Positions 45,033 to 55,636 of a stretch of DNA of 64,000 bases are shown one piece after another. Source of the DNA: Gluconobacter oxydans (lineage in GTDB: Bacteria; Pseudomonadota; Alphaproteobacteria; Acetobacterales; Acetobacteraceae); NCBI RefSeq assembly GCF_006539685.1, contig NZ_BJNM01000005.1:42034-106033 (forward strand), written 5' to 3'. Position numbers and translations under genes: made by a program. Within the stretch, counting starts at the first letter, position 1, and each line of letters opens with the position of its first letter. The notes beneath the pieces were generated by a model. The model made no database searches. It worked only from the letters and a program-made list of their open reading frames with translations, and was not told where the DNA came from.

Positions 45033-45248
45033 CTAAGCCCGCAAAATCCTGTTTCGAGTATCCGGAATCGAAAATTGGACCTTAACAAGATTTTTAATTT
45101 ATGAATGCCTTATTTGCCTCACAATCACTATTGGCATGCCAGCGCCATTCCCCGCCCGCGACTAAAGAGGGTAAGGAATTCAAAGTCCCTTCAAAAACAG
45201 GCAAATGAGGCACAGGACGGGAAAACCCGATACTATACCTCCCGTCAT
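45033..45248. other. Intergenic gap upstream of the AT-rich hydrolase gene
   Basis: This 216-base gap has no plausible coding frame. It should hold the reverse-strand promoter of the hydrolase-like gene and the end of the ABC1 kinase messenger. I see no terminator or clear promoter boxes. Confidence 0.35.
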
Positions 45249-46610
45249 TCAGAGCGAAGACAGCGCCGGCGGCACCTTCGCCTTCGCCAGAGCCTCCTGC
45301 TGACGCTGCGCCAGCACATTCACGTCGAAGCCCTCGATCAGTTCCTCGAACATCTGGTGCCAGTTCAGCCGCGCCTCCAGACGCAGAAACGCACTTCCCA
45401 GCCCGATCGCCGAACGGTCCATCAGCACGAACTCACGCGGCAGCTTCACACCGCCCGTCCGCTTCAGCCCGTCATAGACCTTCTCCAGAACCTGCCGCGC
45501 CTCGGCCGGATCATTGCTCTCCTGCATGGAGCACACCCGGTCCGTCATCAGCGGCCGGTAGAAGAACCGCGCCCATTCATTCAGAATGCTCGCCGTCTCG
45601 CGCGAAATCCCCTGAAAGCCCCACTTGCTATACGCATGGAACGCCAGTTCCTCGTTGTTCTCCCGCAGCGCCGTGAACAGGTCGATAACCCCTTCCACAA
45701 AACGCGGCGAAAAGATCCGAACAGCCCCGAAATCCAGCAGATTCAGGCCATAATCGTCCCGCACGGTGAAATTGCCCATATGCGGGTCACCGTGAATGAC
45801 ACCATAGCGATAAACCGGCGTGTACCAGGCCTTGAACAGCGCCGTCGCCATCGCGTTCCGGTCTTCCTGCGGCAGGTTCTCGCCCAGAACGGTCCGCATG
45901 CTGCGCCCGCTCACCCAGTCCATGGTCAGCAGCCGCCCCGTGGACAGAGCCTCAACCGGAGCCGGCACCGTCACTTCGGGTGTATTCGCCAGCATGTCCC
46001 GATACAGCCGCAGATGGCTCGCCTCACGCCGGTAATCCAGCTCTTCCCGAAGCCGGTCCGCCAGCTCGGTATAAACCTCGTCCTGACGGATCGCGGTCTC
46101 GAACTGCCTGTAAATGCCCAGCGCCGCCCGGAACTGCCGCAGATCCGAATCCACGGCCGCCTGCATGTCCGGATACTGCAGCTTGCACGCCACTTCGCGC
46201 CCGTCCGCCAGACGCGCCCGATGCACCTGCCCAAGCGACGCCGCCGCCACGGCCTCATGACTGAAGGAGCGGAAATGCTTTTCCCATCCAGCGCCAAGCT
46301 CGGCCTGCATGCGACGGCGCACAAAGCTCCAGCCCATCGGCGGCGCATTGGACTGCAGATGCGCAAGCTCTTCCGCGTATTCGTCAGGCAGAGCGCCGGG
46401 AATGGTCGAAAGGAGCTGGGCCGCCTTCATCAGCGGCCCCTTGAGATTTCCCAACGCCGACTTCAGGCCCTCTGCATGAACGCCCTTGTCCGTCTTGAAG
46501 CCCAGACGGCTGCCCGCCATCCGCGCCGCAATGCCGCCGACCGCGCCGGAGGTCCGCGCCATGCGACGCAGCTCCCCCATGAGGCCGGTGTTGTCGAGAT
46601 CCCTCGCCAT
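45249..46610 (-). CDS. ABC1/UbiB-family atypical kinase
   Basis: The 453-residue protein has the ABC1-specific N-terminal segment GPLMKAAQLLSTIPGALP near residue 60, the EELAHLQSNAPPM part, and kinase-like VIHGDPHMGNF and LLDFGAV motifs. Bacterial members such as UbiB support ubiquinone synthesis; others, like this shorter type without a C-terminal membrane helix, are of unknown substrate. It starts eight bases after the stop of the PepF gene and is probably co-transcribed with it. Confidence 0.88.
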   Translation of the reverse strand: MARDLDNTGLMGELRRMARTSGAVGGIAARMAGSRLGFKTDKGVHAEGLKSALGNLKGPLMKAAQLLSTIPGALPDEYAEELAHLQSNAPPMGWSFVRRRMQAELGAGWEKHFRSFSHEAVAAASLGQVHRARLADGREVACKLQYPDMQAAVDSDLRQFRAALGIYRQFETAIRQDEVYTELADRLREELDYRREASHLRLYRDMLANTPEVTVPAPVEALSTGRLLTMDWVSGRSMRTVLGENLPQEDRNAMATALFKAWYTPVYRYGVIHGDPHMGNFTVRDDYGLNLLDFGAVRIFSPRFVEGVIDLFTALRENNEELAFHAYSKWGFQGISRETASILNEWARFFYRPLMTDRVCSMQESNDPAEARQVLEKVYDGLKRTGGVKLPREFVLMDRSAIGLGSAFLRLEARLNWHQMFEELIEGFDVNVLAQRQQEALAKAKVPPALSSL

Positions 46611-46618
46611 GATGCTCC

Positions 46619-48433
46619 TCAGTCCTCCTGCTCGAGCTGATCAATCAGTCCCGAGATCACATCCAGTCCTTTACGCCAGAAACCCGGATCTGTCGCATCA
46701 AGTCCGAACGGCGCGAGCAGCTCCTTGTGACGCAGCGTCCCGCCCGCTTCGAGCATGGTCCGGTATTTCGCAGCAAAACCCTCTGGTTTTTCCTGATAAA
46801 CGCCATAAAGCGCATTCACCAGACAATCCCCGAAAGCATACGCATAAACATAGAACGGGGAATGCACGAAATGCGGGATATAAGACCAGTAGAGGTCATA
46901 ATCCGGTGTGAAATGGAAGGCAGGCCCCAGACTCCGGACCTGAACCTCACGCCAGATTTCCCCCAGACGCTCCGGCGAAAGCTCACCCTTCGCCCGCTCG
47001 TCATGGACCTTCACTTCAAACTGATAGAACGCGATCTGCCGGACAACCGTATTCAGCATGTCCTCGACTTTCGCCGCCAGCATGTGACGACGGCGCTTCG
47101 GATCGCTCTCCGCATCCAGCAGGGACTGGAACGTCAGCATCTCGCCAAACACCGACGCCGTCTCCGCCAGCGTCAGCGGCGTATCGGCATTCAGATAGCC
47201 CTGCTTCTGCCCGGCCAGCGTCTGATGCACGCCATGCCCCAGCTCATGCGCCAGCGTCATGACGTCGCGCGGCTGCCCGCGATAGTTCATCAGGATATAC
47301 GGATGCACCGACGGCACGCAGGAATGGGAGAACGCCCCCGAAGACTTGCCCGCCACGGACGCCGCATCAATCCAGGGATGCGTCAGGAACCGGTTCACGA
47401 TCTCGCCCAGACCCGGATCAAACCCGGCATAGGCCGTGCGCACGATCTCCTTGCCCTGCACCCAGTCGATCTTCCGCGCCTCCACACCCGGAAGCGGCGC
47501 ATTGCGGTCCCAGTGCTCCAGCTTTTCCAGCCTAAGCCACTTCGCCTTGAGCGCATAATACCGGTGTGCCAGCCGAGGATAGGCCTCGTCCACAGCGCCC
47601 ACCAGCGCATCGACGACCTCGTCCTCGACCATATTCGCCAGATTGCGCGCACTGGTGGGGCGCGGATAACCCCGCAGCTTGTCCCCGATCGCCTTGTCCT
47701 TGGCGAGCGTATTGGTAATCATCGTCAGCAGACGCGAGTTCTCACCCAGCACTGCGCTGATCTGCTGCGCCGCAGCCTCGCGCTTTGCGCGGTCCGTGTT
47801 CGTCAGCAGATTGAATGCATCCCCGAGCGGCTTTTCCTCACCGTCGATCGTGACACTCAGCGTCGCCATGGTCTCGTCAAACAGCCGGTTCCAGGCATTC
47901 CGCCCCGTCACCGACTTATCCATCAGCACCTGCTCGACCTCGTCGGAGAGCTGATACGGCCGGTACATCCGCAGATCCCGCAGATACGGATCCCATTTGC
48001 GCATCTCCTGCGCTTCGCAGATCCGCGCCAGCACCTCGTCCGGAATCCGGTTCAGCTCCAGCGTGAAGAACATCAGATCGGAGGCCACTTCCGTCATCCG
48101 CTCCTGCACACCCTGCGCAAACCGCCCCCAGACCGGATCGGTCGTATGCGCCGCAAAGCCAAGGCTGGAGAAAGACCCGATCTTCCCGAGCCCCTCCTCG
48201 ATCGCTTCGTACTCCGCAAACGCCTTCGCAAGCTCCGCACCCGTCAGCGTCTCCAGACGTCCCTTGTACGTTTCGCAGAAACTCCGCGCCGCCCCGGCCC
48301 AGCGGTCAAAATCCGACGCCAGAACCGGATCTTCCGGCGAGGCATAGAGGTCAGAGAGATCCCACCGGGGAGGCATCTGCTCCCCGGAGGACGAATGCGG
48401 CGTGCCGTCAGCGGCAGAAAAGAGCATGGTCAT
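46619..48433 (-). CDS. pepF: Oligoendopeptidase F (M3 family)
   Basis: The 604-residue protein has the zinc site HELGHGVHQTLAGQ near residue 390 and the downstream glutamate in ETASVFGE, the arrangement of M3B peptidases (PepF). The N-terminal region LSDLYASPEDP is also typical. It cleaves short peptides in the cytoplasm. It lies upstream of the ABC1 kinase gene on the same strand with an 8-base gap. The start at 48433 is the most upstream ATG and fits the family length. Confidence 0.93.
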   Translation of the reverse strand: MTMLFSAADGTPHSSSGEQMPPRWDLSDLYASPEDPVLASDFDRWAGAARSFCETYKGRLETLTGAELAKAFAEYEAIEEGLGKIGSFSSLGFAAHTTDPVWGRFAQGVQERMTEVASDLMFFTLELNRIPDEVLARICEAQEMRKWDPYLRDLRMYRPYQLSDEVEQVLMDKSVTGRNAWNRLFDETMATLSVTIDGEEKPLGDAFNLLTNTDRAKREAAAQQISAVLGENSRLLTMITNTLAKDKAIGDKLRGYPRPTSARNLANMVEDEVVDALVGAVDEAYPRLAHRYYALKAKWLRLEKLEHWDRNAPLPGVEARKIDWVQGKEIVRTAYAGFDPGLGEIVNRFLTHPWIDAASVAGKSSGAFSHSCVPSVHPYILMNYRGQPRDVMTLAHELGHGVHQTLAGQKQGYLNADTPLTLAETASVFGEMLTFQSLLDAESDPKRRRHMLAAKVEDMLNTVVRQIAFYQFEVKVHDERAKGELSPERLGEIWREVQVRSLGPAFHFTPDYDLYWSYIPHFVHSPFYVYAYAFGDCLVNALYGVYQEKPEGFAAKYRTMLEAGGTLRHKELLAPFGLDATDPGFWRKGLDVISGLIDQLEQED

Positions 48434-48539
48434 ATCCTGACCTTAAAGCCACAATCCCCCCCGTCAAACGGGATGTTGATGACAAAACCGTAGTGTAAAA
48501 CCGCCGCAAAGCCCGCAACCCCGGATCTTCCGCCACTTC

Positions 48540-49673
48540 ATGCAAATATACCCCCCCCAGGCATCAGAGACACTGACATCGTTTGAAAACCTGAAGGCGC
48601 GAATCGCAGGTCCCGATCTGGTGCGCACGGTCGCCATCCTCGATGTCCTGATCTGCCATGACGGAATCCTGTTCTCTTCCTGGTGGCACCACAGCCTCCC
48701 ATTCCATCTGGCGGTGCTCGGCTTCTACGGCGTGATGCTGTTCTTCGTCCTCAGCGGCTTCCTGATCGGCACGATCATGCTGGACCTGCTGGAACGCGGA
48801 ACCTCCCTGAAAGGCTGGGGCGTCTTCCTGCTCCGCCGCTGGCTGCGCACCCTGCCCGCCTATTATTTCTGGCTGTTCGCGCTGCTCATCCCGCTCGCTT
48901 ATTTCGGCCCCTACGGCGTGCGATGGGATGAAGCCCGCCACGCCCTGCCCTGGTTCCTGACCCTGACGCAGAGTCTCGGCTGGCCCATGGTCTCGAACTG
49001 GTACGGCGTCACATGGTCGCTCTGCGTGGAGGAATGGTTCTACATCGCCTTCCCCGCCCTGCTGCTCACGCTCCTGGCCTGCCGGATCAGACCCGCCACA
49101 GCCTTCGGAACCACACTCGCGGCCTTCTTCATCGTCCCGCTCTGCTGGCGCCTGTCGCTCCCCACAGCCGTCAACTGGGACGAAGTCACCAGCAAAATCG
49201 TTCCCTGCCGCTTCGACTCGATTGCATGGGGCATCGCCGCCGCCTGGCTCTACCGGTGCAAACCCGCCATCACCCGCTACAGCACATTGCTCGCCGCCGC
49301 AGGCACCGCGATCGTGCTCACCGTCTGGTGGCGCAACACCGGAGATGGTGCCCTCTGGCCCCCGCGCTTCGGCGCCATAGCCTCATTTGATGTCACGGGA
49401 CTGGGCTATGCCCTGTGCATGCCCGCCATGATGCGCCTGCGAACCCTGCCGCCCCTGATCGGCCCGGCAGTCCGCAGCATCAGCACCCACAGCTATGCAC
49501 TCTATCTGTGCCATCTCCCGCTGGCCCTGGCCGCAGGAGACCTTCAGGCCCGCTACGGCCTCGGACGCAGACACGCCCTGATCCTCACGATCCTGACCAC
49601 CATCGGCGGTGCGATCCTGTCATGGCGCCTCGTGGAACGCCCCTGCCTGAAACTCCGTCCCAGGCAGGGATAA
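48540..49673 (+). CDS. Acyltransferase family 3 (OafA/YrhL-like) membrane protein
   Basis: The 377-residue polytopic protein has LVRTVAILDVLICHDGI near its start and the LFFVLSGFLIGTIMLDLL motif, the signature of acyltransferase-3 enzymes that O-acetylate surface polysaccharides or peptidoglycan. Its LCVEEWFYIAFPALL segment and C-terminal RLVERPCLK are standard. The chosen ATG has no strong ribosome site. Codons 4-7 contain a run of eight C (48551-48558), a possible slipped-strand site. It converges on gltB, with six bases between the stops. Confidence 0.87.
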   Translation: MQIYPPQASETLTSFENLKARIAGPDLVRTVAILDVLICHDGILFSSWWHHSLPFHLAVLGFYGVMLFFVLSGFLIGTIMLDLLERGTSLKGWGVFLLRRWLRTLPAYYFWLFALLIPLAYFGPYGVRWDEARHALPWFLTLTQSLGWPMVSNWYGVTWSLCVEEWFYIAFPALLLTLLACRIRPATAFGTTLAAFFIVPLCWRLSLPTAVNWDEVTSKIVPCRFDSIAWGIAAAWLYRCKPAITRYSTLLAAAGTAIVLTVWWRNTGDGALWPPRFGAIASFDVTGLGYALCMPAMMRLRTLPPLIGPAVRSISTHSYALYLCHLPLALAAGDLQARYGLGRRHALILTILTTIGGAILSWRLVERPCLKLRPRQG

Positions 49674-49679
49674 CGCCCG

Positions 49680-52600
49680 TCAGGCCGAAAGCTGGGACAG
49701 GTCTTCCTGAACATAGCCGATGATCCGCGCATAATCGCGCGGCACGACATGCCAGAACCGCTCCAGCGTCCGCTCCCAGCAATGCAGCAGATCCGCGGCA
49801 TAGGTGCTGCCCGTCTCCGCCACATGCCGCTCCACCAGCGCCCGAAGCTCCTGATCCCAGCGGCTGCCGGCCTGAACGCGGTTCCAGATCACCGTATCCG
49901 GGTTGATCTGCGCCTCGAACAGCCCCTTCACGTCCAGCACATAAGCCATGCCCCCCGTGAAGCCGGCGCCGAAATTGTCGCCCGTCTCCCCAAGGATCAC
50001 GACCGTCCCGCCGGTCATGTATTCGCAGCCATTCGAGCCACAACCCTCGACCACAGCCGTCGCACCGGAGTTACGCACCGCAAAGCGCTCACCCGCCTGC
50101 CCGGCCGCAAACAGCGTCCCCGCCGTCGCCCCGTACAGAACCGTATTGCCGATGATCGCGCTCTGCTCGGACGCCCACTGCGCCGCCGGTGACTTGCGGA
50201 CAACAATCGTCGCCCCCGAAAGCCCCTTGCCGACATAGTCGTTGGCATCGCCCTCGACCTCGATCTTGAGCCCCTGCACACCAAACGCACCCAGAGACTG
50301 CCCGGCAGACCCCCGCAGCGACAGCGTGAGCTGCCCTTCCGGAAGCTCCTTCATGCCGAACTTGCGCGTAATCAGCCCCGAAACCCGCGTCCCGATCGCA
50401 CGATGCGTGTTCTGCACCGTGTAATGCAGATGCAGCTTCTCCCGACGCTCGAACAGCGCCGTCGCATCCGGGATGATCTGCCCGTCCAGCGTCTCGGGAA
50501 CCTCGTTGCGCCCTTCACGGGTGCAGAACCGCGCATGACCGCCCGGATCGGCCTGAACCAGCAGCGAGTTCAGATCCAGATCATCCAGATAATCCGCACC
50601 ACGCGACACCTGACGCAGCATATCCGTCCGCCCGATCACCTCTTCGAGAGACCGCACACCCAGATCCGCCAGAATATGCCGGATGTCTTCCGCAATCAGC
50701 GTGAACAGGTTGATAACCTTCTCAGGCGATCCCCCGAACTTCTCCCGCAGCTTTTCGTCCTGCACACACACACCCACCGGGCAGGTGTTGGAGTGGCACT
50801 GACGCACCATGATGCAGCCCATCGCCACAAGCGCCGCCGTACCGATACCGAACTCTTCCGCGCCCAGCATCGCCGCCATGACAACATCACGCCCCGTCTT
50901 GATGCCACCATCAGTCCGCAGCACCAGACGATGACGCAGCCGGTTCAGCATCAGCACCTGATGCGCCTCCGACAGCCCCATTTCCCAGGGCAGACCCGCA
51001 TAATGGATCGAAGACTGCGGGCTCGCACCCGTCCCGCCCGAATGGCCGGAAATCAGGATCGCATCCGCCTTGGCCTTCGCCACACCGGCCGCAATCGTGC
51101 CGATACCGGTCCGCGCCACCAGCTTGACCGTCACGGTCGCCGTCGGATTGATCTGCTTGAGATCATAAATGAGCTGCGCCAGATCCTCGATCGAATAGAT
51201 GTCATGATGCGGCGGCGGCGAAATCAGCGTCACCCCCGGCGTCGCATGACGCAGACGACCGATCAGCTCCGTGACCTTGAAGCCCGGAAGCTGCCCGCCC
51301 TCGCCGGGCTTCGCACCCTGCGCCATCTTGATCTCGATCTCGCGGCAGTCATTCAGATACTGCGCGGTGACGCCAAAACGCCCGGACGCCACCTGCTTGA
51401 TAGCCGAAGACGCATTGTCCCCGTTCGGACGCGGCTTGGAGCGCTCGGCATCCTCGCCACCCTCACCGGAATCGGACTTCGCACCGATCCGGTTCATGGC
51501 AATCGCCAGCGTCTCATGCGCCTCCGGGCTCAGCGCGCCCAGCGAAATCCCCGGCGCCACCAGACGACGGCGGATCTGCGTGATGCTCTCCACCTCGTCC
51601 ACCGGAACCGGCGCATGGGCCGGCTTGAAATCCAGCAGATCACGCAGCGCCACAGGAGGCATCTGGCGCACCGCATCCGCATAACGCCGGTACAGCGTAA
51701 AGCTGTTTGCCGTCACTGCACTCTGAAGCATGTGCACGAGCTGCCCCGAGAACGCATGCGTCTCACCCTGACGCCGCAGCTTGTAACGCCCACCAACAGG
51801 CAGAGCCTCAACCTTCCGGTTCCACGCCGCCGCATGCGCGCCAAGAATGTTACGCGCAATCCCCGGCAGCCCAATCCCCGAAATCCGCGACGGCATGCCC
51901 GGGAAGAACTCTGCCACCAGCGCGCGGGACAGCCCGATCGCCTCGAAATTATATCCGCCACGATAAGCCGAAATGATCGAAATGCCCGACTTGGACATGA
52001 TCTTCAGCAGACCCTTGTCCACGGCTTTGCGATACCGCTCCATCGCCTCACGCAGCGACATCTTGCCAAACAGCCCGCGCCGCAGCCGGTCCGCCACGCA
52101 ATACTGCGCCAGAGCCGGATTCACCGTCGTTGCCCCAACACCGATCGTCACCGCAATCGCATGAACGTCGATTGCCCCGGACGTCCGCACGTTCAGAGAC
52201 GTGAACGTCCGCAGCGAATTGCGCACCAGATGGATATGCACGGCCGCGGTGGCGAGGATCATCGGAATCGCAACCCGTGTCGCATCCGTATTGTCGTCCG
52301 TCAGGAACAGATGCGTGCACCCACCACGAACATGATCCTCAGCCTGCGCCCGGATGGACGCAATCGCCGCCCGCAGACCTTCCTCACCCTCTTCAGCCGG
52401 GAAGGTGCAGTCGATCACACCCGCATTCTCACCACAGACCTTTAGCAGTTCATCGAACTCACCGATCGTCAGGACAGGGCTCGGCAACTGCAACAGATCA
52501 CACTGCTCCGGCGCCTGATCGAGGATATTTCCCAGATTGCCCAGCCGCGTGACCAGACTCATCACCCGCGTCTCACGCAGCGAATCAATCGGCGGATTCG

Positions 52601-54200
52601 TGACCTGACTAAACCCCTGACGGAAATAATGCGCCAGCCCGCGATAGATCGTGGACAACACCTGAAGCGGCGTATCATCGCCCATCGACCCCAGAGCCTC
52701 GGCCGCATTCTCCACCATCGGGTGCAGAATGGTCTCCAGCTCCTCATGCGTCAGACTGACCGCCACCTGATGCCGCCGCAGCAGATCCGGATCGAGCGCC
52801 TCCGGCTCAACCACATCACGCACAATCGGCTCGATATCGCGGATCCGCTTCACCCAGCCCCGGAAATCCTGACGCGACGCCAGCATCTCCAGAAGTTCCT
52901 CGGACTGGTAAAGCCGCCCTTCCTTCAGATCCAGCGCCAGCGTCTGCCCCGGACCAAGCCGCCCGCGGCTTTTGACCCGCGCATCCGGCACCCGAACCAT
53001 CCCGGTCTCGGACCCCACAATGAGCAGACCATCCTGCGTGATGCTGTACCGCAGCGGACGCAGACCCGCACGGTCCAGCCCCGCCACAACCCAGCGCCCA
53101 TCCGTCGCACACAGCGCCGCCGGACCATCCCAGGGCTCGATCACCGCATTGCAGTACCGGAACAGCGCCCGCGCCGCGTCCGACATCGCCGAGTTCGCAC
53201 CGCCAGAGGCCGGCACCAGCATCGTCTTCGCCATCGGCGCATCCCGCCCGGCGAAAGTCAGCAGCTCGAACACATTATCCAGCGCCGCCGTATCCGAACC
53301 CGCAGCCTGCACGACCGGCTTGAGATCCGCCATGTACGGATCCAGTTCCGGATGCGCGAGCCGCGTCTCATGCGAGCGCATCCAGTTCGTATTGCCGGAA
53401 ATCGTGTTGATCTCGCCGTTATGCGCCACCTTGCGGAACGGCTGGGCCAGCTTCCAGGTCGGGAACGTGTTGGTCGAATACCGCTGATGGTAGATCGCAA
53501 ACCGCGACACAAACCGCTCATCCAGCAGATCCGGATAGAAATCCGTCAGGTTCTCCGCCAGGAACATGCCCTTGTAGATCACCGAGCGGCAGGACATCGA
53601 ACACACATACAGATCAACCTGCTGCGCCGTCGCCTGCTTCTCGATCCGCCGGCGCAGCACATACAGGTCACGCTCGAACTCATCCTCGGACCGGCCAAGC
53701 CGGTTGCGGATCATGATCTGCTCGATCTCCGGCCGCGTCTGGTTGGCCTTCTCGCCAATACACGCCGTATCGATCGGCACCTGACGCCAGCCATAAATCC
53801 CGTAACCGAAGTTCAGGATCTCCGTCTCAATGATCTGACGGCCCCGCTCCTGCGACCCCAGATCGGTCTTGGGCAGGAACACCATGCCTACCGCAATGCG
53901 CCCGTCGATCGTATCGTCGCTGGAGCCATTATGGATCGCCTCGGCAAAGAAATCCTGCGGGATTTCCACATGAATGCCCGCACCATCGCCGGTCTTGCCA
54001 TCGGCATCGACCGCACCGCGATGCCAGATATTGCCCAGCGCCTCGATACCCGCCTGAACCACACTGCGCGACGGCTTGCCATCCAGCGACGCGACCAGAC
54101 CCACACCACAGGAATCGCGTTCCTGCGACGGGTCATACAGCCCCTTCAGGCGCTCGACATTCTCGGCATACTCGCGGATGAAATCGTTATTCTGTGTCAT
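49680..54200 (-). CDS. gltB: Glutamate synthase (NADPH), large subunit
   Basis: The 1506-residue protein has the glutaminase cysteine in ERDSCGVGLVASL (Cys31, after a short propeptide), the FMN-domain motif GHSGGTGASPQSSI and the 3Fe-4S cluster CIMVRQCHSNTCPVGVC, then the C-terminal GXGXG-rich beta-helix. It uses glutamine and 2-oxoglutarate to make two glutamates with GltD supplying electrons. Its ATG overlaps the gltD stop as ATGA, the inverse of the usual gltB-gltD order, so gltD is translated first. GlnD, encoded in the same window, controls this branch through PII. Confidence 0.97.
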   Translation of the reverse strand: MTQNNDFIREYAENVERLKGLYDPSQERDSCGVGLVASLDGKPSRSVVQAGIEALGNIWHRGAVDADGKTGDGAGIHVEIPQDFFAEAIHNGSSDDTIDGRIAVGMVFLPKTDLGSQERGRQIIETEILNFGYGIYGWRQVPIDTACIGEKANQTRPEIEQIMIRNRLGRSEDEFERDLYVLRRRIEKQATAQQVDLYVCSMSCRSVIYKGMFLAENLTDFYPDLLDERFVSRFAIYHQRYSTNTFPTWKLAQPFRKVAHNGEINTISGNTNWMRSHETRLAHPELDPYMADLKPVVQAAGSDTAALDNVFELLTFAGRDAPMAKTMLVPASGGANSAMSDAARALFRYCNAVIEPWDGPAALCATDGRWVVAGLDRAGLRPLRYSITQDGLLIVGSETGMVRVPDARVKSRGRLGPGQTLALDLKEGRLYQSEELLEMLASRQDFRGWVKRIRDIEPIVRDVVEPEALDPDLLRRHQVAVSLTHEELETILHPMVENAAEALGSMGDDTPLQVLSTIYRGLAHYFRQGFSQVTNPPIDSLRETRVMSLVTRLGNLGNILDQAPEQCDLLQLPSPVLTIGEFDELLKVCGENAGVIDCTFPAEEGEEGLRAAIASIRAQAEDHVRGGCTHLFLTDDNTDATRVAIPMILATAAVHIHLVRNSLRTFTSLNVRTSGAIDVHAIAVTIGVGATTVNPALAQYCVADRLRRGLFGKMSLREAMERYRKAVDKGLLKIMSKSGISIISAYRGGYNFEAIGLSRALVAEFFPGMPSRISGIGLPGIARNILGAHAAAWNRKVEALPVGGRYKLRRQGETHAFSGQLVHMLQSAVTANSFTLYRRYADAVRQMPPVALRDLLDFKPAHAPVPVDEVESITQIRRRLVAPGISLGALSPEAHETLAIAMNRIGAKSDSGEGGEDAERSKPRPNGDNASSAIKQVASGRFGVTAQYLNDCREIEIKMAQGAKPGEGGQLPGFKVTELIGRLRHATPGVTLISPPPHHDIYSIEDLAQLIYDLKQINPTATVTVKLVARTGIGTIAAGVAKAKADAILISGHSGGTGASPQSSIHYAGLPWEMGLSEAHQVLMLNRLRHRLVLRTDGGIKTGRDVVMAAMLGAEEFGIGTAALVAMGCIMVRQCHSNTCPVGVCVQDEKLREKFGGSPEKVINLFTLIAEDIRHILADLGVRSLEEVIGRTDMLRQVSRGADYLDDLDLNSLLVQADPGGHARFCTREGRNEVPETLDGQIIPDATALFERREKLHLHYTVQNTHRAIGTRVSGLITRKFGMKELPEGQLTLSLRGSAGQSLGAFGVQGLKIEVEGDANDYVGKGLSGATIVVRKSPAAQWASEQSAIIGNTVLYGATAGTLFAAGQAGERFAVRNSGATAVVEGCGSNGCEYMTGGTVVILGETGDNFGAGFTGGMAYVLDVKGLFEAQINPDTVIWNRVQAGSRWDQELRALVERHVAETGSTYAADLLHCWERTLERFWHVVPRDYARIIGYVQEDLSQLSA

Positions 54201-55636
54201 TCCGCGGCCTCCAGAGAACCGGTTACTGTTTCAGTCAGATAATGATGGATCGCATCGGCCGCATCCCGGCCATCCTTGATCGCCCAGACGACCAGGCTCG
54301 CCCCGCGCACGATATCGCCCCCGGCAAACACACCAGGCAGGCTCGTCTCAAAGCCCCCCGGCGGCACCGTCAGCGTGCCCCAGCGCGTCACGGCCAGCTC
54401 AGGCTCATTGAACTGCCCCGGCAGATCCTCGGGATCAAACCCCAGAGCCTTGATGACCAGATCGCCCTCGATCACGTCATGCTGCCCCGTGCCTTCAATA
54501 GACCGGCGCCCCGACGCATCCGGAGCCCCCAGCCGCATCTTCAGCACCCGCACACCCGACACACTGCTATCGCCCAGAAACGCCTCCGGCGAGCCCAGCC
54601 ACTCGAAATGCGCGCCTTCTTCCTCGGCATTGTAAACTTCCTGCCGCGACCCCGGCATGTTCGCCCGGTCCCGACGGTAAACACAGGTCACACGCTCGGC
54701 ACCCTGACGGATCGACGTGCGCACGCAGTCCATGGCCGTGTCACCACCACCAATAACCACGACCCGACGCCCCTTCGCATGAAGTGCTGCGTCCTCGCCC
54801 GGATCTTCGTCATAGCCCCGACGGTTCGACGCCGTCAGGAAGTCGATCGCATCGACAACACCCTCAAGCCCGGCCCCCGGCACCTTCACATCGCGCGAGC
54901 GATACACACCCGTCGCGAGAAACACCGCATCATGCCGCGCCCGCAGATCTTCAAGCGATGTCTCGCCCTCACCCGAACCAACAGGCGTGGAGAGATGGAA
55001 CACGATGCCCTGCTCTTCCAGCAGCGCATGACGCCGCGCCACCACATGCTTTTCCAGCTTGAAGCTCGGAATCCCGTAAGTCAGCAGCCCGCCCACACGG
55101 TCCTGACGCTCATAGACATGAACCTCATAACCCTGCGCCCGCAGCCGCTCCGCACAAGCCAGACCCGCCGGCCCGGATCCCACGATCCCGACACTGCGCC
55201 CCAGATCCCGATCCGGAAGCGCAGGCTTCACCCAGCCCTGCTCGAACGCGTTTTCCGTGATGAACCGCTCGACAGCCCCGATGGTGACGCTCTCGAAGCC
55301 CTTGTTGATGACGCAGTTGCCTTCGCACAGCCGGTCCTGCGGACAGATCCGCCCGCAGATCTCCGGAAACGTATTCGTCGCGGACGACATCTCATACGCT
55401 TCCTCCAGCCGGTCTTCCGCCGTCAGCTTCAGCCAGTCAGGAATGTTGTTCCCCAGCGGACAATGCACGGAGCAGAACGGAATCCCGCACTGCGAGCAAC
55501 GCGACGCCTGCTCTTCCGCACGGCTGCGCGCGAACCCACGGTAAATCTCCCCGAAATCCTGACGGCGTTCAGCCGCATCGCGCTTCTCGGGAAGCACCTG
55601 GGGGTGGGTAACGAACTGCAACATGCGTTCGGCCAT
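54197..55636 (-). CDS. gltD: Glutamate synthase (NADPH), small subunit
   Basis: The 479-residue protein has the iron-sulfur cysteines CSQCGIPFCSVHCPLGNNIP and CGRICPQDRLCEGNCV, the FAD site VGSGPAGLACAERL and the NADPH site VVIGGGDTAMDC. It passes electrons from NADPH through FAD and 4Fe-4S clusters to GltB. The ATG at 55636 follows CAGGAGA; the longer frame to 55690 is not used. A 15-base palindrome lies about 100 bases upstream. Confidence 0.96.
   Translation of the reverse strand: MAERMLQFVTHPQVLPEKRDAAERRQDFGEIYRGFARSRAEEQASRCSQCGIPFCSVHCPLGNNIPDWLKLTAEDRLEEAYEMSSATNTFPEICGRICPQDRLCEGNCVINKGFESVTIGAVERFITENAFEQGWVKPALPDRDLGRSVGIVGSGPAGLACAERLRAQGYEVHVYERQDRVGGLLTYGIPSFKLEKHVVARRHALLEEQGIVFHLSTPVGSGEGETSLEDLRARHDAVFLATGVYRSRDVKVPGAGLEGVVDAIDFLTASNRRGYDEDPGEDAALHAKGRRVVVIGGGDTAMDCVRTSIRQGAERVTCVYRRDRANMPGSRQEVYNAEEEGAHFEWLGSPEAFLGDSSVSGVRVLKMRLGAPDASGRRSIEGTGQHDVIEGDLVIKALGFDPEDLPGQFNEPELAVTRWGTLTVPPGGFETSLPGVFAGGDIVRGASLVVWAIKDGRDAADAIHHYLTETVTGSLEAAE

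Noticed and set aside
46727..48493. 588-residue plus-strand frame antisense to pepF
   Set aside because: The PepF zinc motif and family length are complete on the reverse strand.
50403..52445. 680-residue plus-strand frame antisense to gltB
   Set aside because: GltB cysteines and domains are intact on the reverse strand; the antisense frame has only Arg, His and Gln low-complexity character.
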